A stretch of 64,000 nt of DNA from Candidatus Villigracilaceae bacterium (GTDB lineage: Bacteria > Chloroflexota > Anaerolineae > Anaerolineales > Villigracilaceae). This document shows, piece by piece, positions 1 through 8,698 of the stretch. The translations under genes and the position numbers were made by a program. Location of the stretch: assembly GCA_026645935.1 (NCBI GenBank), contig JAPKMP010000002.1, forward strand, positions 1 through 64,000. The letters are read 5' to 3'. Under the pieces are notes generated by a model, which saw only the letters and a program-made list of their open reading frames with translations, had not been told where the DNA came from and ran no database searches. How positions within the stretch are numbered: the first letter of the stretch is position 1; every line of letters begins with the position of its first letter.

Positions 1-96
1 ACGGTGGCTGTCATGCTGGGCATTGCGTATGCCGCGAATATTGGCGGGCTCGCCCTGAAATGCAACTCTCATATCATCTCCACTACTACCCACTGA
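1..96 (+). pseudogene. SLC13-like anion transporter fragment (cut by window start, broken 3' end)
   Basis: The plus-strand frame open from base 1 to a TGA at 94-96 encodes a short stretch, MLGIAYAANIGG, that resembles the conserved core motif of SLC13/DASS sodium-anion symporters. In that family the motif is followed by a TPIGTPPN-type loop and several more helices. Here it runs into an unrelated tail of about 15 residues and a stop that overlaps the convergent aminotransferase by 11 bases. This suggests a transporter truncated by rearrangement. Only about 12 residues support the family call, so it is tentative. Confidence 0.3.
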
Positions 97-1279
97 TCAC
101 TGCTTGTTTCTCCGCCCACTCGACGATCTTTCTAAAACCATTTTCCACATCTTCATCCGAAGCAGCGATGCACATCCGCACGAAACCTTCTCCCTGATTT
201 CCAAACGCCGAACCGGGGACAAGTCCGACACCTGCTTCTTCGAGAATCCCTTCGCAGATCTCGAGAGAGGTCATTTTCAACGGGCGAAGATCGAGAAAGA
301 AATAGAATGCGCCTTGTGGCGGGGTGACGAGAACCTTGTCGCTTACGAGTTCACGCGCGATTCGCAGAACGGATTCGCGGCGTCGGGCATACCCGGCTCG
401 CATCTTGGCAGTGACTTGTTGTATCTCCGGGTCGGTCAATGCGAATGTTGCCGCTTTTTGAATGAAAGGAGCGACACACGTGATCGAGTTTTGCCCGGCT
501 TTCAAGGCGTTATCGATCACGGATGCGGGCGCGGCAAGAAAACCGACGCGCCAGCCTGTCATTGCATAGGACTTGGACAGGCTGTTGACGAGGAGCGTCC
601 GCTCTTTTGCGCCATCGAATGCTGCAGCGGATGTCGGCTTTTCCCCGTAAAAAAGGCTCGCATACACCTCATCGCTGACGATCCACAGGTTGTGGGCTTT
701 GGCGAAGTCTTGTAAATTTTGAAGGTACTCCCGCGAGGGATACGCCCCGGTCGGGTTGGAGGGATAGTTCAAAACAATGACCCGGGTTTTCGCAGTGAGC
801 GCCTTTTCCCAGGATTCGAACTGTGGGATGAAATTATTTTCAGCCGGAGCGGGCACGCGGATCACACTTCCCCTCAACATGATCGCCATATTGGAATGGG
901 TCGCCCACGATGGGTCGGGAATCAACACATCGTCGCCGGGGTTGAGGATGGATTGCATGCCGGTGTAATAGGCATGGATGCCGCCGTGAGTGACGAGAAT
1001 TTCCGAGGCGGGATCGTAGATCACGTTTTCATCTCGTTTCAATTTCGATGCGATCGCATCGCGCAGTTCGGGGTATCCGCGCGAGGGACCGTAATGGGTC
1101 AACCCGCTTTGGATGGCTTTCAGCGCGGCTTCCGCGATGGCGGGGTGGGTGCCGAAATCCGGGTCGCCGACCTGCAAGCCGATGATGTTCTTTCCGCTTG
1201 CCTTGAGCGTTAGGATCCGATCCGCCATGGCTACGGTGGCAGATTGCCGGATGAGATCGAATTGAGTGTTGAGAATCAT
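86..1279 (-). CDS. Class I/II pyridoxal-phosphate aminotransferase
   Basis: A 397-residue fold-type I aminotransferase of the aspartate aminotransferase group, full length for the family. Visible motifs: NYPSNPTG at 171-178, the SDEVY strand with the pyridine-nitrogen Asp at 203, the Schiff-base lysine in SLSKSYAMTGWR (K236), and the substrate-carboxylate Arg near residue 367 (GFVRMCI). It transfers amino groups between an amino acid and a 2-oxoacid in the cytoplasm; the exact substrate cannot be read from sequence. The ATG at 1279 is preceded on its strand by a TATAAT about 27 bases upstream. It is monocistronic, divergent from the TetR gene. Confidence 0.9.
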   Translation of the reverse strand: MILNTQFDLIRQSATVAMADRILTLKASGKNIIGLQVGDPDFGTHPAIAEAALKAIQSGLTHYGPSRGYPELRDAIASKLKRDENVIYDPASEILVTHGGIHAYYTGMQSILNPGDDVLIPDPSWATHSNMAIMLRGSVIRVPAPAENNFIPQFESWEKALTAKTRVIVLNYPSNPTGAYPSREYLQNLQDFAKAHNLWIVSDEVYASLFYGEKPTSAAAFDGAKERTLLVNSLSKSYAMTGWRVGFLAAPASVIDNALKAGQNSITCVAPFIQKAATFALTDPEIQQVTAKMRAGYARRRESVLRIARELVSDKVLVTPPQGAFYFFLDLRPLKMTSLEICEGILEEAGVGLVPGSAFGNQGEGFVRMCIAASDEDVENGFRKIVEWAEKQAVISG

Positions 1280-1387
1280 GGAACGACCGCTGAAGAAAAT
1301 TTCCGCATTATACCCTTTGGACTGCGCAAACTTTCATGGGATTACCTGTCTGCCATTCGAAGGGTGATGGATTTGGGGTATGGGACC

Positions 1388-1417
1388 TTGACAAACTTAC
1401 TATTTAGTAAGTATAAT
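1388..1417 (+). promoter_or_regulatory. TetR gene promoter: consensus -35 and -10
   Basis: TTGACA at 1388-1393 and TATAAT at 1412-1417 are perfect sigma-70 hexamers separated by 18 bases. The expected start point (about 1424) is at or just before the ATG at 1426, so the transcript would be leaderless. The spacer is almost entirely filled by the palindrome described in the next entry. Confidence 0.75.
1395..1412. promoter_or_regulatory. Palindromic operator 1, in the TetR promoter spacer
   Basis: ACTTACTA-TT-TAGTAAGT is an 18-bp inverted repeat between the -35 and -10 boxes. The same arms recur upstream of the hydrolase at 2016-2033. The position is that of an autorepressing TetR operator; bound protein would block RNA polymerase. 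Confidence 0.75.
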
Positions 1418-1425
1418 CTTTGCCC

Positions 1426-1998
1426 ATGACAAGGATCGAGAATTCCAAGCGGACGATACTGAACCTGGCTGAGTCCCTTCTTCAGGATAAGGGTTTCAAC
1501 GGTTTCAGTTATGCTCACATCTCATCCGAACTGGGCGTGAAGAATGCCGCCATCCATTATCACTTTCCAAGCAAAGAAGACTTGGGCATCGCCGTCATTC
1601 GCCGCTATCGCGAACGTTTCAAATTGTGGATCAATAACTCCCGCGTTAAAGACCTTACGCCGGAAGCCAAACTTGATTGGTTCCTTGGCATCTATACAAA
1701 CATGCGTGCAGACCAGGGCAAGGTCTGCCTTGTCGGCGCGATGGAAGCGGAATTCAATGCGATCCCGGATGGTTTGCGGGACGAAGTTCAAGGCATGCAC
1801 AAGGAATTGCTTGTTTGGCTTCAATCCACCCTGGAAGAGGGCAGGGATGGCGGGGTGTTTGCCTTCAAAGGCGAGCCTGCGGATAAAGCTGCGTTGATTC
1901 TTTCCACATTGCAAGGCGCTTTGCAAATGGCGCGCGCATTGGGCACGAAGAAGTTTCACAACGTGATCGAACAAATCAAACTGGACCTGCTCAAGTAA
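1426..1998 (+). CDS. TetR/AcrR family transcriptional regulator
   Basis: A protein of about 190 residues with an N-terminal TetR helix-turn-helix (about residues 6-52: LLQDKGFNGFSYAHISSELG, then AAIHYHFPSKEDL) and a helical ligand-binding domain, the normal size for the family. A TTG at 1420 would add two residues, but the ATG at 1426 sits exactly at the predicted transcription start, so it is preferred. Identical operators lie in its own promoter and before the next gene, implying autoregulation and control of the alpha/beta hydrolase 52 bases downstream. The ligand is unknown. Confidence 0.88.
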   Translation: MTRIENSKRTILNLAESLLQDKGFNGFSYAHISSELGVKNAAIHYHFPSKEDLGIAVIRRYRERFKLWINNSRVKDLTPEAKLDWFLGIYTNMRADQGKVCLVGAMEAEFNAIPDGLRDEVQGMHKELLVWLQSTLEEGRDGGVFAFKGEPADKAALILSTLQGALQMARALGTKKFHNVIEQIKLDLLK

Positions 1999-2015
1999 AT
2001 TTTTTTGCCGATAAA

Positions 2016-2033
2016 ACTTACTAGGTAGTAAGT
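2016..2033. promoter_or_regulatory. Palindromic operator 2, upstream of the hydrolase
   Basis: ACTTACTA-GG-TAGTAAGT has the same arms as operator 1 with a different 2-base centre, and lies 17 bases before the hydrolase ATG. It ends 7 bases before the AGGAG ribosome-binding site at 2041-2045. It implies that the TetR protein separately controls the hydrolase. Confidence 0.75.
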
Positions 2034-2050
2034 TAACAAAAGGAGAAACC

Positions 2051-2857
2051 ATGAACGTTTTAGAACCAAAAGTAGAATCGCAAGTCATTGTGAAAAAGGT
2101 CTATCGTACTTTTTTCAGCCCTGCCAGGTATGAAGTGAAATCGAACGACAAAGCCGTACTTTCCCGGGGAAATAATAATCGACTCCCCTTTGAAGGCGGC
2201 GAACTTGCCGTCACATCCTGGGGTGAGGACGGACCATCCGTCCTGTTGATGCATGGCTGGGGTGGCGCGCGCGCGCAAATGACGGGTTTCGTCGAGCCGT
2301 TGCTTGCATCAGGGTATAGAGTTGTCGCTTATGACCAGCCCGCGCATGGAGAATCCGACGGCAGGATGACCAATATCCTCGAGATTGCTCCCACCATGGA
2401 CCTGGTAATGCGGCGCGAAGGCAAATTCGATGCGATCATCGCCCATTCCTTCGGGACAATTGTCACTTCGTATGCGCTTGCCAGGCGAAACTTTCCGGCT
2501 CCATCCAAACTGGTTTATCTTGGATCGTTCAACCGGCTTTTGGATTCGCTTCCGCGTTTTCAAGCCATGGCGAACCTGCCGGATGAAATCATCCATGGAC
2601 TGCGAGATATGATCTCCGAAAACTTCGGCAGGGATGTATTGGAAGAGATCATCAATGAGGACCTGGTGAAAAAGATCCGCATTCCCGCCTTGATGTTCCA
2701 TGACCGCTCGGATAATGTCACACCTGTCGAAGACAGCCGCGCGATCGCAAATGCATGGAGTGAAGCACAGTATGTTGAAACCAATGGTTTGGGTCATCGC
2801 GGCGCGTTGCAGTCTGTGGAAGTGCATGAACAGGTCGTACGATTCTTAACTGTATAA
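2051..2857 (+). CDS. Alpha/beta hydrolase, probable TetR target
   Basis: A 268-residue cytoplasmic serine hydrolase. The oxyanion motif MHGWGGARA is at 67-75, the nucleophile elbow AHSFGT places Ser at 133, the acid is likely Asp221 (HDRSDNVTP), and the base is His249 (GLGHRGAL). AGGAG lies 5 bases before the ATG. Length and motifs suit the broad esterase/lipase group; the substrate is unknown. The adjacent TetR gene with matching operators suggests it is induced by a small molecule, perhaps a fatty acid or ester. A strong intrinsic terminator follows at 2884-2929. Confidence 0.87.
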   Translation: MNVLEPKVESQVIVKKVYRTFFSPARYEVKSNDKAVLSRGNNNRLPFEGGELAVTSWGEDGPSVLLMHGWGGARAQMTGFVEPLLASGYRVVAYDQPAHGESDGRMTNILEIAPTMDLVMRREGKFDAIIAHSFGTIVTSYALARRNFPAPSKLVYLGSFNRLLDSLPRFQAMANLPDEIIHGLRDMISENFGRDVLEEIINEDLVKKIRIPALMFHDRSDNVTPVEDSRAIANAWSEAQYVETNGLGHRGALQSVEVHEQVVRFLTV

Positions 2858-2883
2858 ATCCTTCAAACTGATCGTGAACGTCG

Positions 2884-2929
2884 AGATAGATCCGCCTTCA
2901 TTATTTGATTTGGCGAATCTATCTTTTTT
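2884..2929 (+). terminator. Intrinsic terminator after the hydrolase
   Basis: Stem AGATAGATCCGCC / GGCGAATCTATCT (12 of 13 pairs), 15-base loop, followed by a run of T on the plus strand. Confidence 0.85.
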
Positions 2930-2963
2930 CCACCTGCCCATTTGTCTAGGTACAATGCCAAAA

Positions 2964-3029
2964 GGGCGGGTGTTTTGAACTTTGTCACAACCTCGTAAGG
3001 AAACTCTAACCTTTTTCCTACACCCGCCC
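2964..3029 (+). promoter_or_regulatory. Long inverted repeat in the clpC upstream region
   Basis: GGGCGGGTGT (2964-2973) and ACACCCGCCC (3020-3029) are perfect 10-base arms around 46 bases that contain a second nested pairing (AGGAAA with TTTTCCT). A -10-like TACAAT lies just upstream (2951-2956) and a TAGAAT lies downstream near 3042, so the structure is either in a leader transcript or between two promoters of clpC. It does not match CIRCE. Confidence 0.5.
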
Positions 3030-3074
3030 CCCGGCTTTTTGGTAGAATCTCCAGCAGTTATTTAGGAGAAAATT

Positions 3075-5558
3075 ATGGCTGGCATGGAACGATTTACACA
3101 GCGGGCACGGCGCGTGCTTTCCCTCGCACATCAAGAGGCGGAACGCGCCCGCCAGAACAGCATTGGAACCGAGCACCTTCTCCTCGGATTAATGGATGAA
3201 GAAGGCGGCGTGGCGGGGCGCGTCCTGCGTGAACTCGGCATGTCATCCGACCGCGTGCGGGATGTAATTCATCGTATCTCCGGCAGTGTTCCCAACTTTG
3301 ACCCCAATCGCATCGAACTTGCGCCGGAAACCCAGCAGGTTCTCGAATATGCTGTCGATGAAGCCCGCCGGCTTGGTCATCACTACATCGGCACGGAGCA
3401 TATCCTGCTTGGGCTTGTCCGCGTGGATTCGACCGCGCTTGAAGCTCTTCGTCGACTTGGCGTGACTCCCGACCAGATTCGCCGCCAGACCCGGCGTGTC
3501 CTGAACGAATCCGCTTCGACCTCCGCGCCGACGCCTGCGGGACCCCAACCGGGCAGAGCCGCCCCGGGAGCGAATCCCAAGACTCCGCTCGTTGACCAGC
3601 TCGCCACCGACCTGACCTCCAAAGCCGAAGAGAAGAAACTCGACCCGGTCATCGGTCGCCAAATGGAAATCGAACGCGTCATACAAATCCTGGCGCGCCG
3701 CACCAAGAACAACCCCGCCCTCATCGGTGAACCCGGCGTGGGTAAGACCGCCATTGTGGAAGGACTCGCCCAGCGCATTGTGGACGGCGATGTGCCTGCG
3801 CCGTTGATGAACAAGCGGTTGTTGCAGCTTGATGTCGGTTCGCTCGTAGCCGGCACGATGTATCGCGGTCAATTCGAGGAAAGGCTCAAACGAATCATAG
3901 ATGAGTTGAAACAATCAGGCGCGATCCTGTTCATAGACGAGGTTCACATGCTCGTCGGGGCGGGAGCCGCGGGCTCCTCCGTCGATGCGGCGAACATCCT
4001 CAAGCCCGCGTTATCCCGCGGAGAATTGCAGGTCATCGGCGCGACCACGCTGGATGAATACCGCAAACACATCGAATCGGATGCCGCGCTCGAACGGCGC
4101 TTCCAGCCTGTGCAGGTGGATGAGCCCTCTGAAGAAGAGACGATCGAAATTCTCAAGGGCATTCGCAATGCCTATGAAGAACACCATCATTTGGTTATTT
4201 CAGATGAAGCGCTCAAGGCTGCTGCTCATCTTTCGACACGCTACGTCACCGAAAGATTTTTACCGGACAAAGCCATCGACCTGATCGACGAATCATCTTC
4301 GCGCGTGCGCATGTATAAAAGTCCCGCCGCCAAACAAGCCAAGGATCTTTTCAGCCAGTTGCGCCAGGCGCGCCAAAACCGCTCGCTTGCGAGCGAAGAA
4401 GGCAATACAGAAGATGTGCGCGAGTGGGAGGAACGCGAGATGGACCTCTCGGCGCAGATCGAACGCCTGCGCACCGGTTGGGATCGCGCGAACAGCCCTG
4501 TTGTATCCGCGGATGATATCGCCGAAGTCGTGTCGATGTGGACGGGTGTTCCGCTCATGCAGTTGACGGAGGAAGAATCGCAGCGCCTGCTGAAGATGGA
4601 GGAAGAACTTCGCAAAGCCATCATCGGTCAGGAAGATGCCATCATCGCGATCTCGCGTGCTGTGCGCCGCGCCCGGGCTGGTTTGAAGAATCCCAAACGT
4701 CCCATCGGTTCGTTCATGTTCCTCGGACCGACCGGTGTCGGCAAAACAGAATTGACGAAAGCGCTTGCCAAATTCATGTTCGGCAGTGAAGATGCCGCCG
4801 TGCAGCTCGATATGTCCGAGTTCATGGAAAGACATACAGCATCCCGCCTTGTGGGCGCGCCTCCGGGATACATCGGCTATGAAGATGCCGGCCAGCTTAC
4901 AGAAGCGCTGCGCCGCCGCCCGTATTCCATCGTCGTCTTCGACGAGATCGAAAAGGCGCACCCCGAAGTCCACAATATGCTTCTGCAGATCATGGAGGAA
5001 GGCCACCTCAGCGATGCGAAGGGTCACAAGGTGGACTTCCGCAACGCCATCATCGTAATGACCTCCAACATCGGCGCGGATGTCATCAAGCGCCAGTCCA
5101 ACCTCGGCTTTGCCCTCAAACGCGATGAAGTCACCGAGGAAAGACTCTCCTACGAAGACATGCGCAAGAAGTTGAACGAATCGCTCAAGCGCGCCTTCCG
5201 CCCCGAGTTTATCAACCGCGTGGACGCAGTGGTGATCTTCCGCGCTCTCAACAAGGATGACATCAAGCAGATCGTCAGCCTCGAACTGGACAAGGTCGCC
5301 CAACGCCTCAAGGACCACGATCTGAACCTGGTCGCTCAGCCCGAGGCTTTGTCTTTGCTGGCAGAGCAGGGCTATGACTCCGAGTTTGGCGCGCGCCCAT
5401 TACGCCGCGTGATCCAAATGAAAGTGGAAGACCCGCTTTCGGATAAACTGCTCTCCGGCGAATTCGTCGACGGCGACAGCGTCACCATCGTCGTGGACGA
5501 TGACGGCGAGATCGCGCTGGTGAAATCCGGCGAATCGGTTGCCGAGCCGAGTTTATAA
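3075..5558 (+). CDS. clpC: ATP-dependent Clp protease ATP-binding subunit, ClpC type
   Basis: An 827-residue AAA+ unfoldase that feeds substrates to ClpP. Two Clp N-terminal repeats occupy about residues 1-145. The first AAA domain has Walker A GEPGVGKT at 218-225 and the Walker B region ILFIDEVHM; a middle coiled segment lies around 415-460. The second AAA domain has GPTGVGKT near 551-558 and [13 protein letters not shown]. The loop containing SNLGF matches the ClpP-docking LGF type. Length and the short middle domain favour ClpC over ClpB. Start ATG has AGGAG upstream. No mcsA, mcsB or ctsR is adjacent. Confidence 0.95.
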   Translation: MAGMERFTQRARRVLSLAHQEAERARQNSIGTEHLLLGLMDEEGGVAGRVLRELGMSSDRVRDVIHRISGSVPNFDPNRIELAPETQQVLEYAVDEARRLGHHYIGTEHILLGLVRVDSTALEALRRLGVTPDQIRRQTRRVLNESASTSAPTPAGPQPGRAAPGANPKTPLVDQLATDLTSKAEEKKLDPVIGRQMEIERVIQILARRTKNNPALIGEPGVGKTAIVEGLAQRIVDGDVPAPLMNKRLLQLDVGSLVAGTMYRGQFEERLKRIIDELKQSGAILFIDEVHMLVGAGAAGSSVDAANILKPALSRGELQVIGATTLDEYRKHIESDAALERRFQPVQVDEPSEEETIEILKGIRNAYEEHHHLVISDEALKAAAHLSTRYVTERFLPDKAIDLIDESSSRVRMYKSPAAKQAKDLFSQLRQARQNRSLASEEGNTEDVREWEEREMDLSAQIERLRTGWDRANSPVVSADDIAEVVSMWTGVPLMQLTEEESQRLLKMEEELRKAIIGQEDAIIAISRAVRRARAGLKNPKRPIGSFMFLGPTGVGKTELTKALAKFMFGSEDAAVQLDMSEFMERHTASRLVGAPPGYIGYEDAGQLTEALRRRPYSIVVFDEIEKAHPEVHNMLLQIMEEGHLSDAKGHKVDFRNAIIVMTSNIGADVIKRQSNLGFALKRDEVTEERLSYEDMRKKLNESLKRAFRPEFINRVDAVVIFRALNKDDIKQIVSLELDKVAQRLKDHDLNLVAQPEALSLLAEQGYDSEFGARPLRRVIQMKVEDPLSDKLLSGEFVDGDSVTIVVDDDGEIALVKSGESVAEPSL

Positions 5559-5566
5559 ATAACTCA

Positions 5567-5599
5567 AGACCCTAAAGGTTTCCAAAACCTTTAGGGTCT
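5567..5599. terminator. Perfect 15-bp hairpin after clpC
   Basis: AGACCCTAAAGGTTT, a 3-base spacer and its exact reverse complement. There is no T tract, so it may be a REP-like palindrome that stabilises 3' ends rather than a classical terminator. It has the same architecture as the palindromes at 9669 and 58994. Confidence 0.6.
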
Positions 5600-5613
5600 G
5601 AAATTCTATATCG

Positions 5614-6666
5614 ATGAACAAACACGAACTTTTAAAACAAGCCGACTACAATTTTCAGCGTGGAAACCGCGAACTGGCGGGGAAGTACCTTTCAGACCTT
5701 CTCGCCATACAGCCGGACAACGAGGCCGCCTGGATGCTCCTTGCGCGCGTGGTGGAGGAAAAGGAGCGCAAGATCGAGTGTTTCGAGCGCGTGCTGAAGA
5801 TAAACCCGAAGAACGAAGAAGCCAAACTCGGCCTCATCCGCGTGCGCGCTGCCATCAGCCCGACCCTGCCCCTGCACAGACAGATAAAAAACCAAAAACC
5901 CAAAACCGGTCCATATCGAAAAATGACGCGCGGCGCGCTGCTCACGCTGATCGGGTTTTTATTATTCGGCACGACCACCTATGTGATCGCCCGCAGCAAT
6001 CCAAATTCGAAGATCGCTCAAGTTCTTGCGCTTGCAACACCGACCGCGTCGGCCAGTGCGACGCTTCCCGATAACGTCGCTCCCGAGACGCGAGCCGAGG
6101 TCAGTGAGTTGTATCCCGAGTATGCCCCGCTGTTGGATGCTCTGCTGGGTTTCGCCGTGGCGAATGCAGAGAACGGCATGGAGGGCGCGCCGGAACGTCC
6201 CGGCGACCGGATCATCACTTCCGACGCGACCGGGATGGAAACGAAGGAAATGCTTGAAAACAGCATGCCGCAGCCGGGCAGCATGACTTCTGTGACCATT
6301 ACCGAACAGCAGATCACGTCCTGGCTGGCAATGGAGATGAGGAACAACCCCGACCTTCCGCTGCAGGAAATTCAGGTTTACCTGCGGGACGGCAGGGTGC
6401 AGGTTTGGGGCATGATCAGCGGAAGCGGGAACTCCACTTCCGCCCTGGTCGTGGGCGAATTGACCATCGGCGAAAATAAACATCCTCATTTCACCATCGA
6501 ATCCATGCAGGTCGGGCAGCAGGTCGTCCCTGCGGTGCTTCTCTCACAGATGGAGTCATGGTTGAACCAATCTCTTAGCCGGCAGATCGATGAAGCGGTG
6601 CCCGGCTTGGAACTGGTGAGCGTCAAGGTCACCAGCGGGTTGGTCACGGTTTCGGGGACGAGGTAA
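5614..6666 (+). CDS. Single-pass membrane protein with N-terminal TPR-like helices
   Basis: 350 residues. The first about 70 residues are TPR-like (NFQRGNRELAGKYLSDLLAIQ, then DNEAAWMLLARVVEEKE and NPKNEEAKLGL). A transmembrane helix follows at about 111-130 (LLTLIGFLLFGTTTYVIA) and then an outside domain. The C-terminal part resembles the DUF2993/LmeA-like beta-rich lipid-binding fold in pattern (a TEQQITSWL start and short beta strands ending in VSVKVTSGLVTVSGT), but that assignment is weak. The cytoplasmic TPR would bind a partner protein. Function is unknown. A terminator follows at 6697. Confidence 0.65.
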   Translation: MNKHELLKQADYNFQRGNRELAGKYLSDLLAIQPDNEAAWMLLARVVEEKERKIECFERVLKINPKNEEAKLGLIRVRAAISPTLPLHRQIKNQKPKTGPYRKMTRGALLTLIGFLLFGTTTYVIARSNPNSKIAQVLALATPTASASATLPDNVAPETRAEVSELYPEYAPLLDALLGFAVANAENGMEGAPERPGDRIITSDATGMETKEMLENSMPQPGSMTSVTITEQQITSWLAMEMRNNPDLPLQEIQVYLRDGRVQVWGMISGSGNSTSALVVGELTIGENKHPHFTIESMQVGQQVVPAVLLSQMESWLNQSLSRQIDEAVPGLELVSVKVTSGLVTVSGTR

Positions 6667-6696
6667 CAACTTTCGGCGAAGAAAGAAGCGTGAAAG

Positions 6697-6719
6697 GTCC
6701 GCTGAAAGGCGGGCTTTTT
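6697..6719 (+). terminator. Intrinsic terminator
   Basis: GTCCGC / GCGGGC stem (one G-U pair), 6-base loop and five T residues. Confidence 0.7.
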
Positions 6720-6785
6720 GTAATCCTTTGTTAAGGAATTATTCGCTCCCAATCTCGTCTAATCCCATGAAAAGGAGAATTTATC

Positions 6786-7337
6786 ATGAACGCGAATTAT
6801 GAAACCATCACGCTGGCTGGGGGATGCTTCTGGTGTTTGGAGGCTGTTTTCGACGAAGTGAAGGGAGTGTTGTCAGTGGATTCGGGGTATTCCAACGGTC
6901 ATCTGAAGAACCCGACCTATCGGCAGGTCTGTAGCGGGGATTCGGGCCATGCCGAGGTGGTGCAGATCAAGTTCGACCCGGCGGTGATTGGTGTCCGCGA
7001 TATTTTGAATGTCTTTTTCGGAATTCACGACCCGACGACGTTGAACCGCCAGGGCGCGGATGTGGGACCGCAATACCGCTCGGGCATTTACTATCACACG
7101 CCTGAGCAAAAGGAGATCGCCGGGTCGCTCATCGATGAATTGAACGCGCAGAAGATCTGGGATAACCCGATCGTCACCGAGGTGGAGCCGGTCAAGGATT
7201 TCTATATCGCCGAGGATTATCACCAGGAATACTTCGCGAAGAATCCGTATCAACCGTATTGCATGGCGGTTGTCGCTCCGAAGGTAAGCAAGTTCCGCAA
7301 GCATTACCAGGAGTTGTGGCGGAAGCAGGCTGCCTAG
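6786..7337 (+). CDS. msrA: Peptide-methionine (S)-S-oxide reductase
   Basis: 183 residues, full length for MsrA. The catalytic motif GGCFWCLEA has the nucleophilic Cys at 14. Further conserved features are the GYSNGHLKNPTYRQVC segment, YRSGIYYH and the late HQEYFAKNP segment. It repairs oxidised methionine S-epimers in the cytoplasm. The start is supported by AAGGAG a few bases upstream. It is monocistronic, with a strong terminator at 7351. No MsrB domain is fused to it. Confidence 0.95.
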   Translation: MNANYETITLAGGCFWCLEAVFDEVKGVLSVDSGYSNGHLKNPTYRQVCSGDSGHAEVVQIKFDPAVIGVRDILNVFFGIHDPTTLNRQGADVGPQYRSGIYYHTPEQKEIAGSLIDELNAQKIWDNPIVTEVEPVKDFYIAEDYHQEYFAKNPYQPYCMAVVAPKVSKFRKHYQELWRKQAA

Positions 7338-7350
7338 TGCCGTAAAAGGA

Positions 7351-7379
7351 AAGCCATCAGCAAAGACTGATGGCTTTTT
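7351..7379 (+). terminator. Intrinsic terminator after msrA
   Basis: AAGCCATCAG / CTGATGGCTT perfect stem, 6-base loop and a T tract. Confidence 0.9.
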
Positions 7380-7407
7380 GATTTTAAAGGATCACACGGC
7401 GTGCAGA

Positions 7408-7413
7408 TATAAT
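7408..7413 (+). promoter_or_regulatory. -10 box of a probably leaderless MFS transcript
   Basis: TATAAT ends 7 bases before the GTG start at 7421, placing the transcription start at or next to the codon. No convincing -35 is visible. Confidence 0.55.
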
Positions 7414-7420
7414 TGCGCGG

Positions 7421-8671
7421 GTGAACACTTACCTTTCCCTTCTGCAACTTCGTCCAAAATATCGTTCTCTCTGGCTGTCGCAGGTGATCAGCCTGACGGG
7501 CGACTGGTTCAATACCATTGCTTCGGTCATCATTGTCAATCGTTACGCTGACTCGGGTCTGGCGGTGGGAGGTTTGTTCATCGCCCGTGCATTGCCGCCA
7601 TTTTTGCTGGGTCCTGTTGCGGGTGTGGTCGCCGATCGCTTCGACCGCCGAAGGGTCATCATCCTAAGCGATGTTTTGCGCGCCGCGATTGTACTTTGTT
7701 TTTTATTGGTGGACCGCCCGGAAAGGTTGTGGCTCCTCTATCTGTTGACCGTCCTGCAGTTCAGCGTATCGTCATTTTTTGAACCGGCGCGCGCAGCGCT
7801 CACACCGGCTCTGGTGGAACCGAATGAACTGCTTACCGCCAATACGCTTGCGAGCGTCACCTGGTCTGCGATGCTGACGTTGGGCGGCGCGATTGGGGGA
7901 TTGACCGCTTCGCTGTTTGGCGTGCCGGTTTCTCTTGTTGTGGACTCGGCGAGTTTTCTCCTATCGGCGATCCTCGTTTGGAACATCCCGGGTCAGTTCC
8001 GATCGCAGGAGGCTCACGCGCTGGAAAGCGGATGGAAAAATTTTGTGGATGGACTGAGTTACGTCCGCAAGAACCTGGATATCGGAATGCTGACATTGGT
8101 CAAAGCCTTGGGGCAGGTGGGCAGTTTCGATATCATCGCCGCGTTGTATGCCTCGCGCCTCTTTCGTTATGGGCAGGAGGGAGCGACAACGCTGGGCCTG
8201 ATGTTTACAGCCTTTGGCGTAGGCGCGGTCATGGGTCCGCTGATCGCGAACCGCCTGGGCGATTCAAGCACAGTCTGGTTGAGGCGCGCCATCCTGGGCG
8301 GATTCCTTTGCATGCCCGTTGCGTGGTTCATTGTCGGTCTTGCGCCTTCGCTGCCGATCGTGCTGCTGGGATGCATCCTGCGCGGCATGGGCGGCTCGAT
8401 CAATTGGACGTACAGCGACGTGTTGCTGCAAATGTCCGTGCCAGACCAATTGTTGGGGCGTGTATTTGCTTTTGACTTTGCAGTTTTTACCCTGGCGGTT
8501 TCGATTTCCCTTTGGCTGACCGGCTTCATCACGGATGAGTTCCATCTTGCTCCGCGCGCCATCGTGCTGTTATTGGCGATCGGAAGTCTGGCTCCACTGG
8601 CTGTATGGGGCTATGCTTTGCGTATGAGACCACACATTTCGGAAGCATCTGCATCGATCCCGAAGGTATAA
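7421..8671 (+). CDS. MFS transporter, EntS/macrolide-efflux type
   Basis: 416 residues with about 12 transmembrane helices. The MFS signature appears as GVVADRFDRRRVII between helices 2 and 3. The overall pattern (LSQVISLTGDWFNTIAS at the start, FFEPARAALTPALV in the middle) is that of the MFS_3 group, which contains enterobactin and macrolide exporters. It is an inner-membrane proton-coupled exporter of unknown substrate. The GTG start is chosen because it follows the -10 box at leaderless distance and opens directly into the first helix. Confidence 0.85.
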   Translation: MNTYLSLLQLRPKYRSLWLSQVISLTGDWFNTIASVIIVNRYADSGLAVGGLFIARALPPFLLGPVAGVVADRFDRRRVIILSDVLRAAIVLCFLLVDRPERLWLLYLLTVLQFSVSSFFEPARAALTPALVEPNELLTANTLASVTWSAMLTLGGAIGGLTASLFGVPVSLVVDSASFLLSAILVWNIPGQFRSQEAHALESGWKNFVDGLSYVRKNLDIGMLTLVKALGQVGSFDIIAALYASRLFRYGQEGATTLGLMFTAFGVGAVMGPLIANRLGDSSTVWLRRAILGGFLCMPVAWFIVGLAPSLPIVLLGCILRGMGGSINWTYSDVLLQMSVPDQLLGRVFAFDFAVFTLAVSISLWLTGFITDEFHLAPRAIVLLLAIGSLAPLAVWGYALRMRPHISEASASIPKV

Positions 8672-8683
8672 CAAAAGATTTGT

Positions 8684-8689
8684 TATACT
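8684..8689 (+). promoter_or_regulatory. -10 box of a probably leaderless dus transcript
   Basis: TATACT ends 9 bases before the ATG at 8699; no Shine-Dalgarno sequence is present between them. Confidence 0.5.
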
Positions 8690-8698
8690 TTCCCCGCC

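Noticed and set aside
2270-2282. Run of alternating GC in the hydrolase gene (possible microsatellite)
   Set aside because: It codes for conserved GGARAQ residues and fits the codon use of the region; too short to be a distinct element.
4293-5318. Long antisense open frame (341 codons) opposite clpC
   Set aside because: It is the mirror of a strongly conserved GC-rich coding region, has no ribosome site and encodes a low-complexity, family-free protein.
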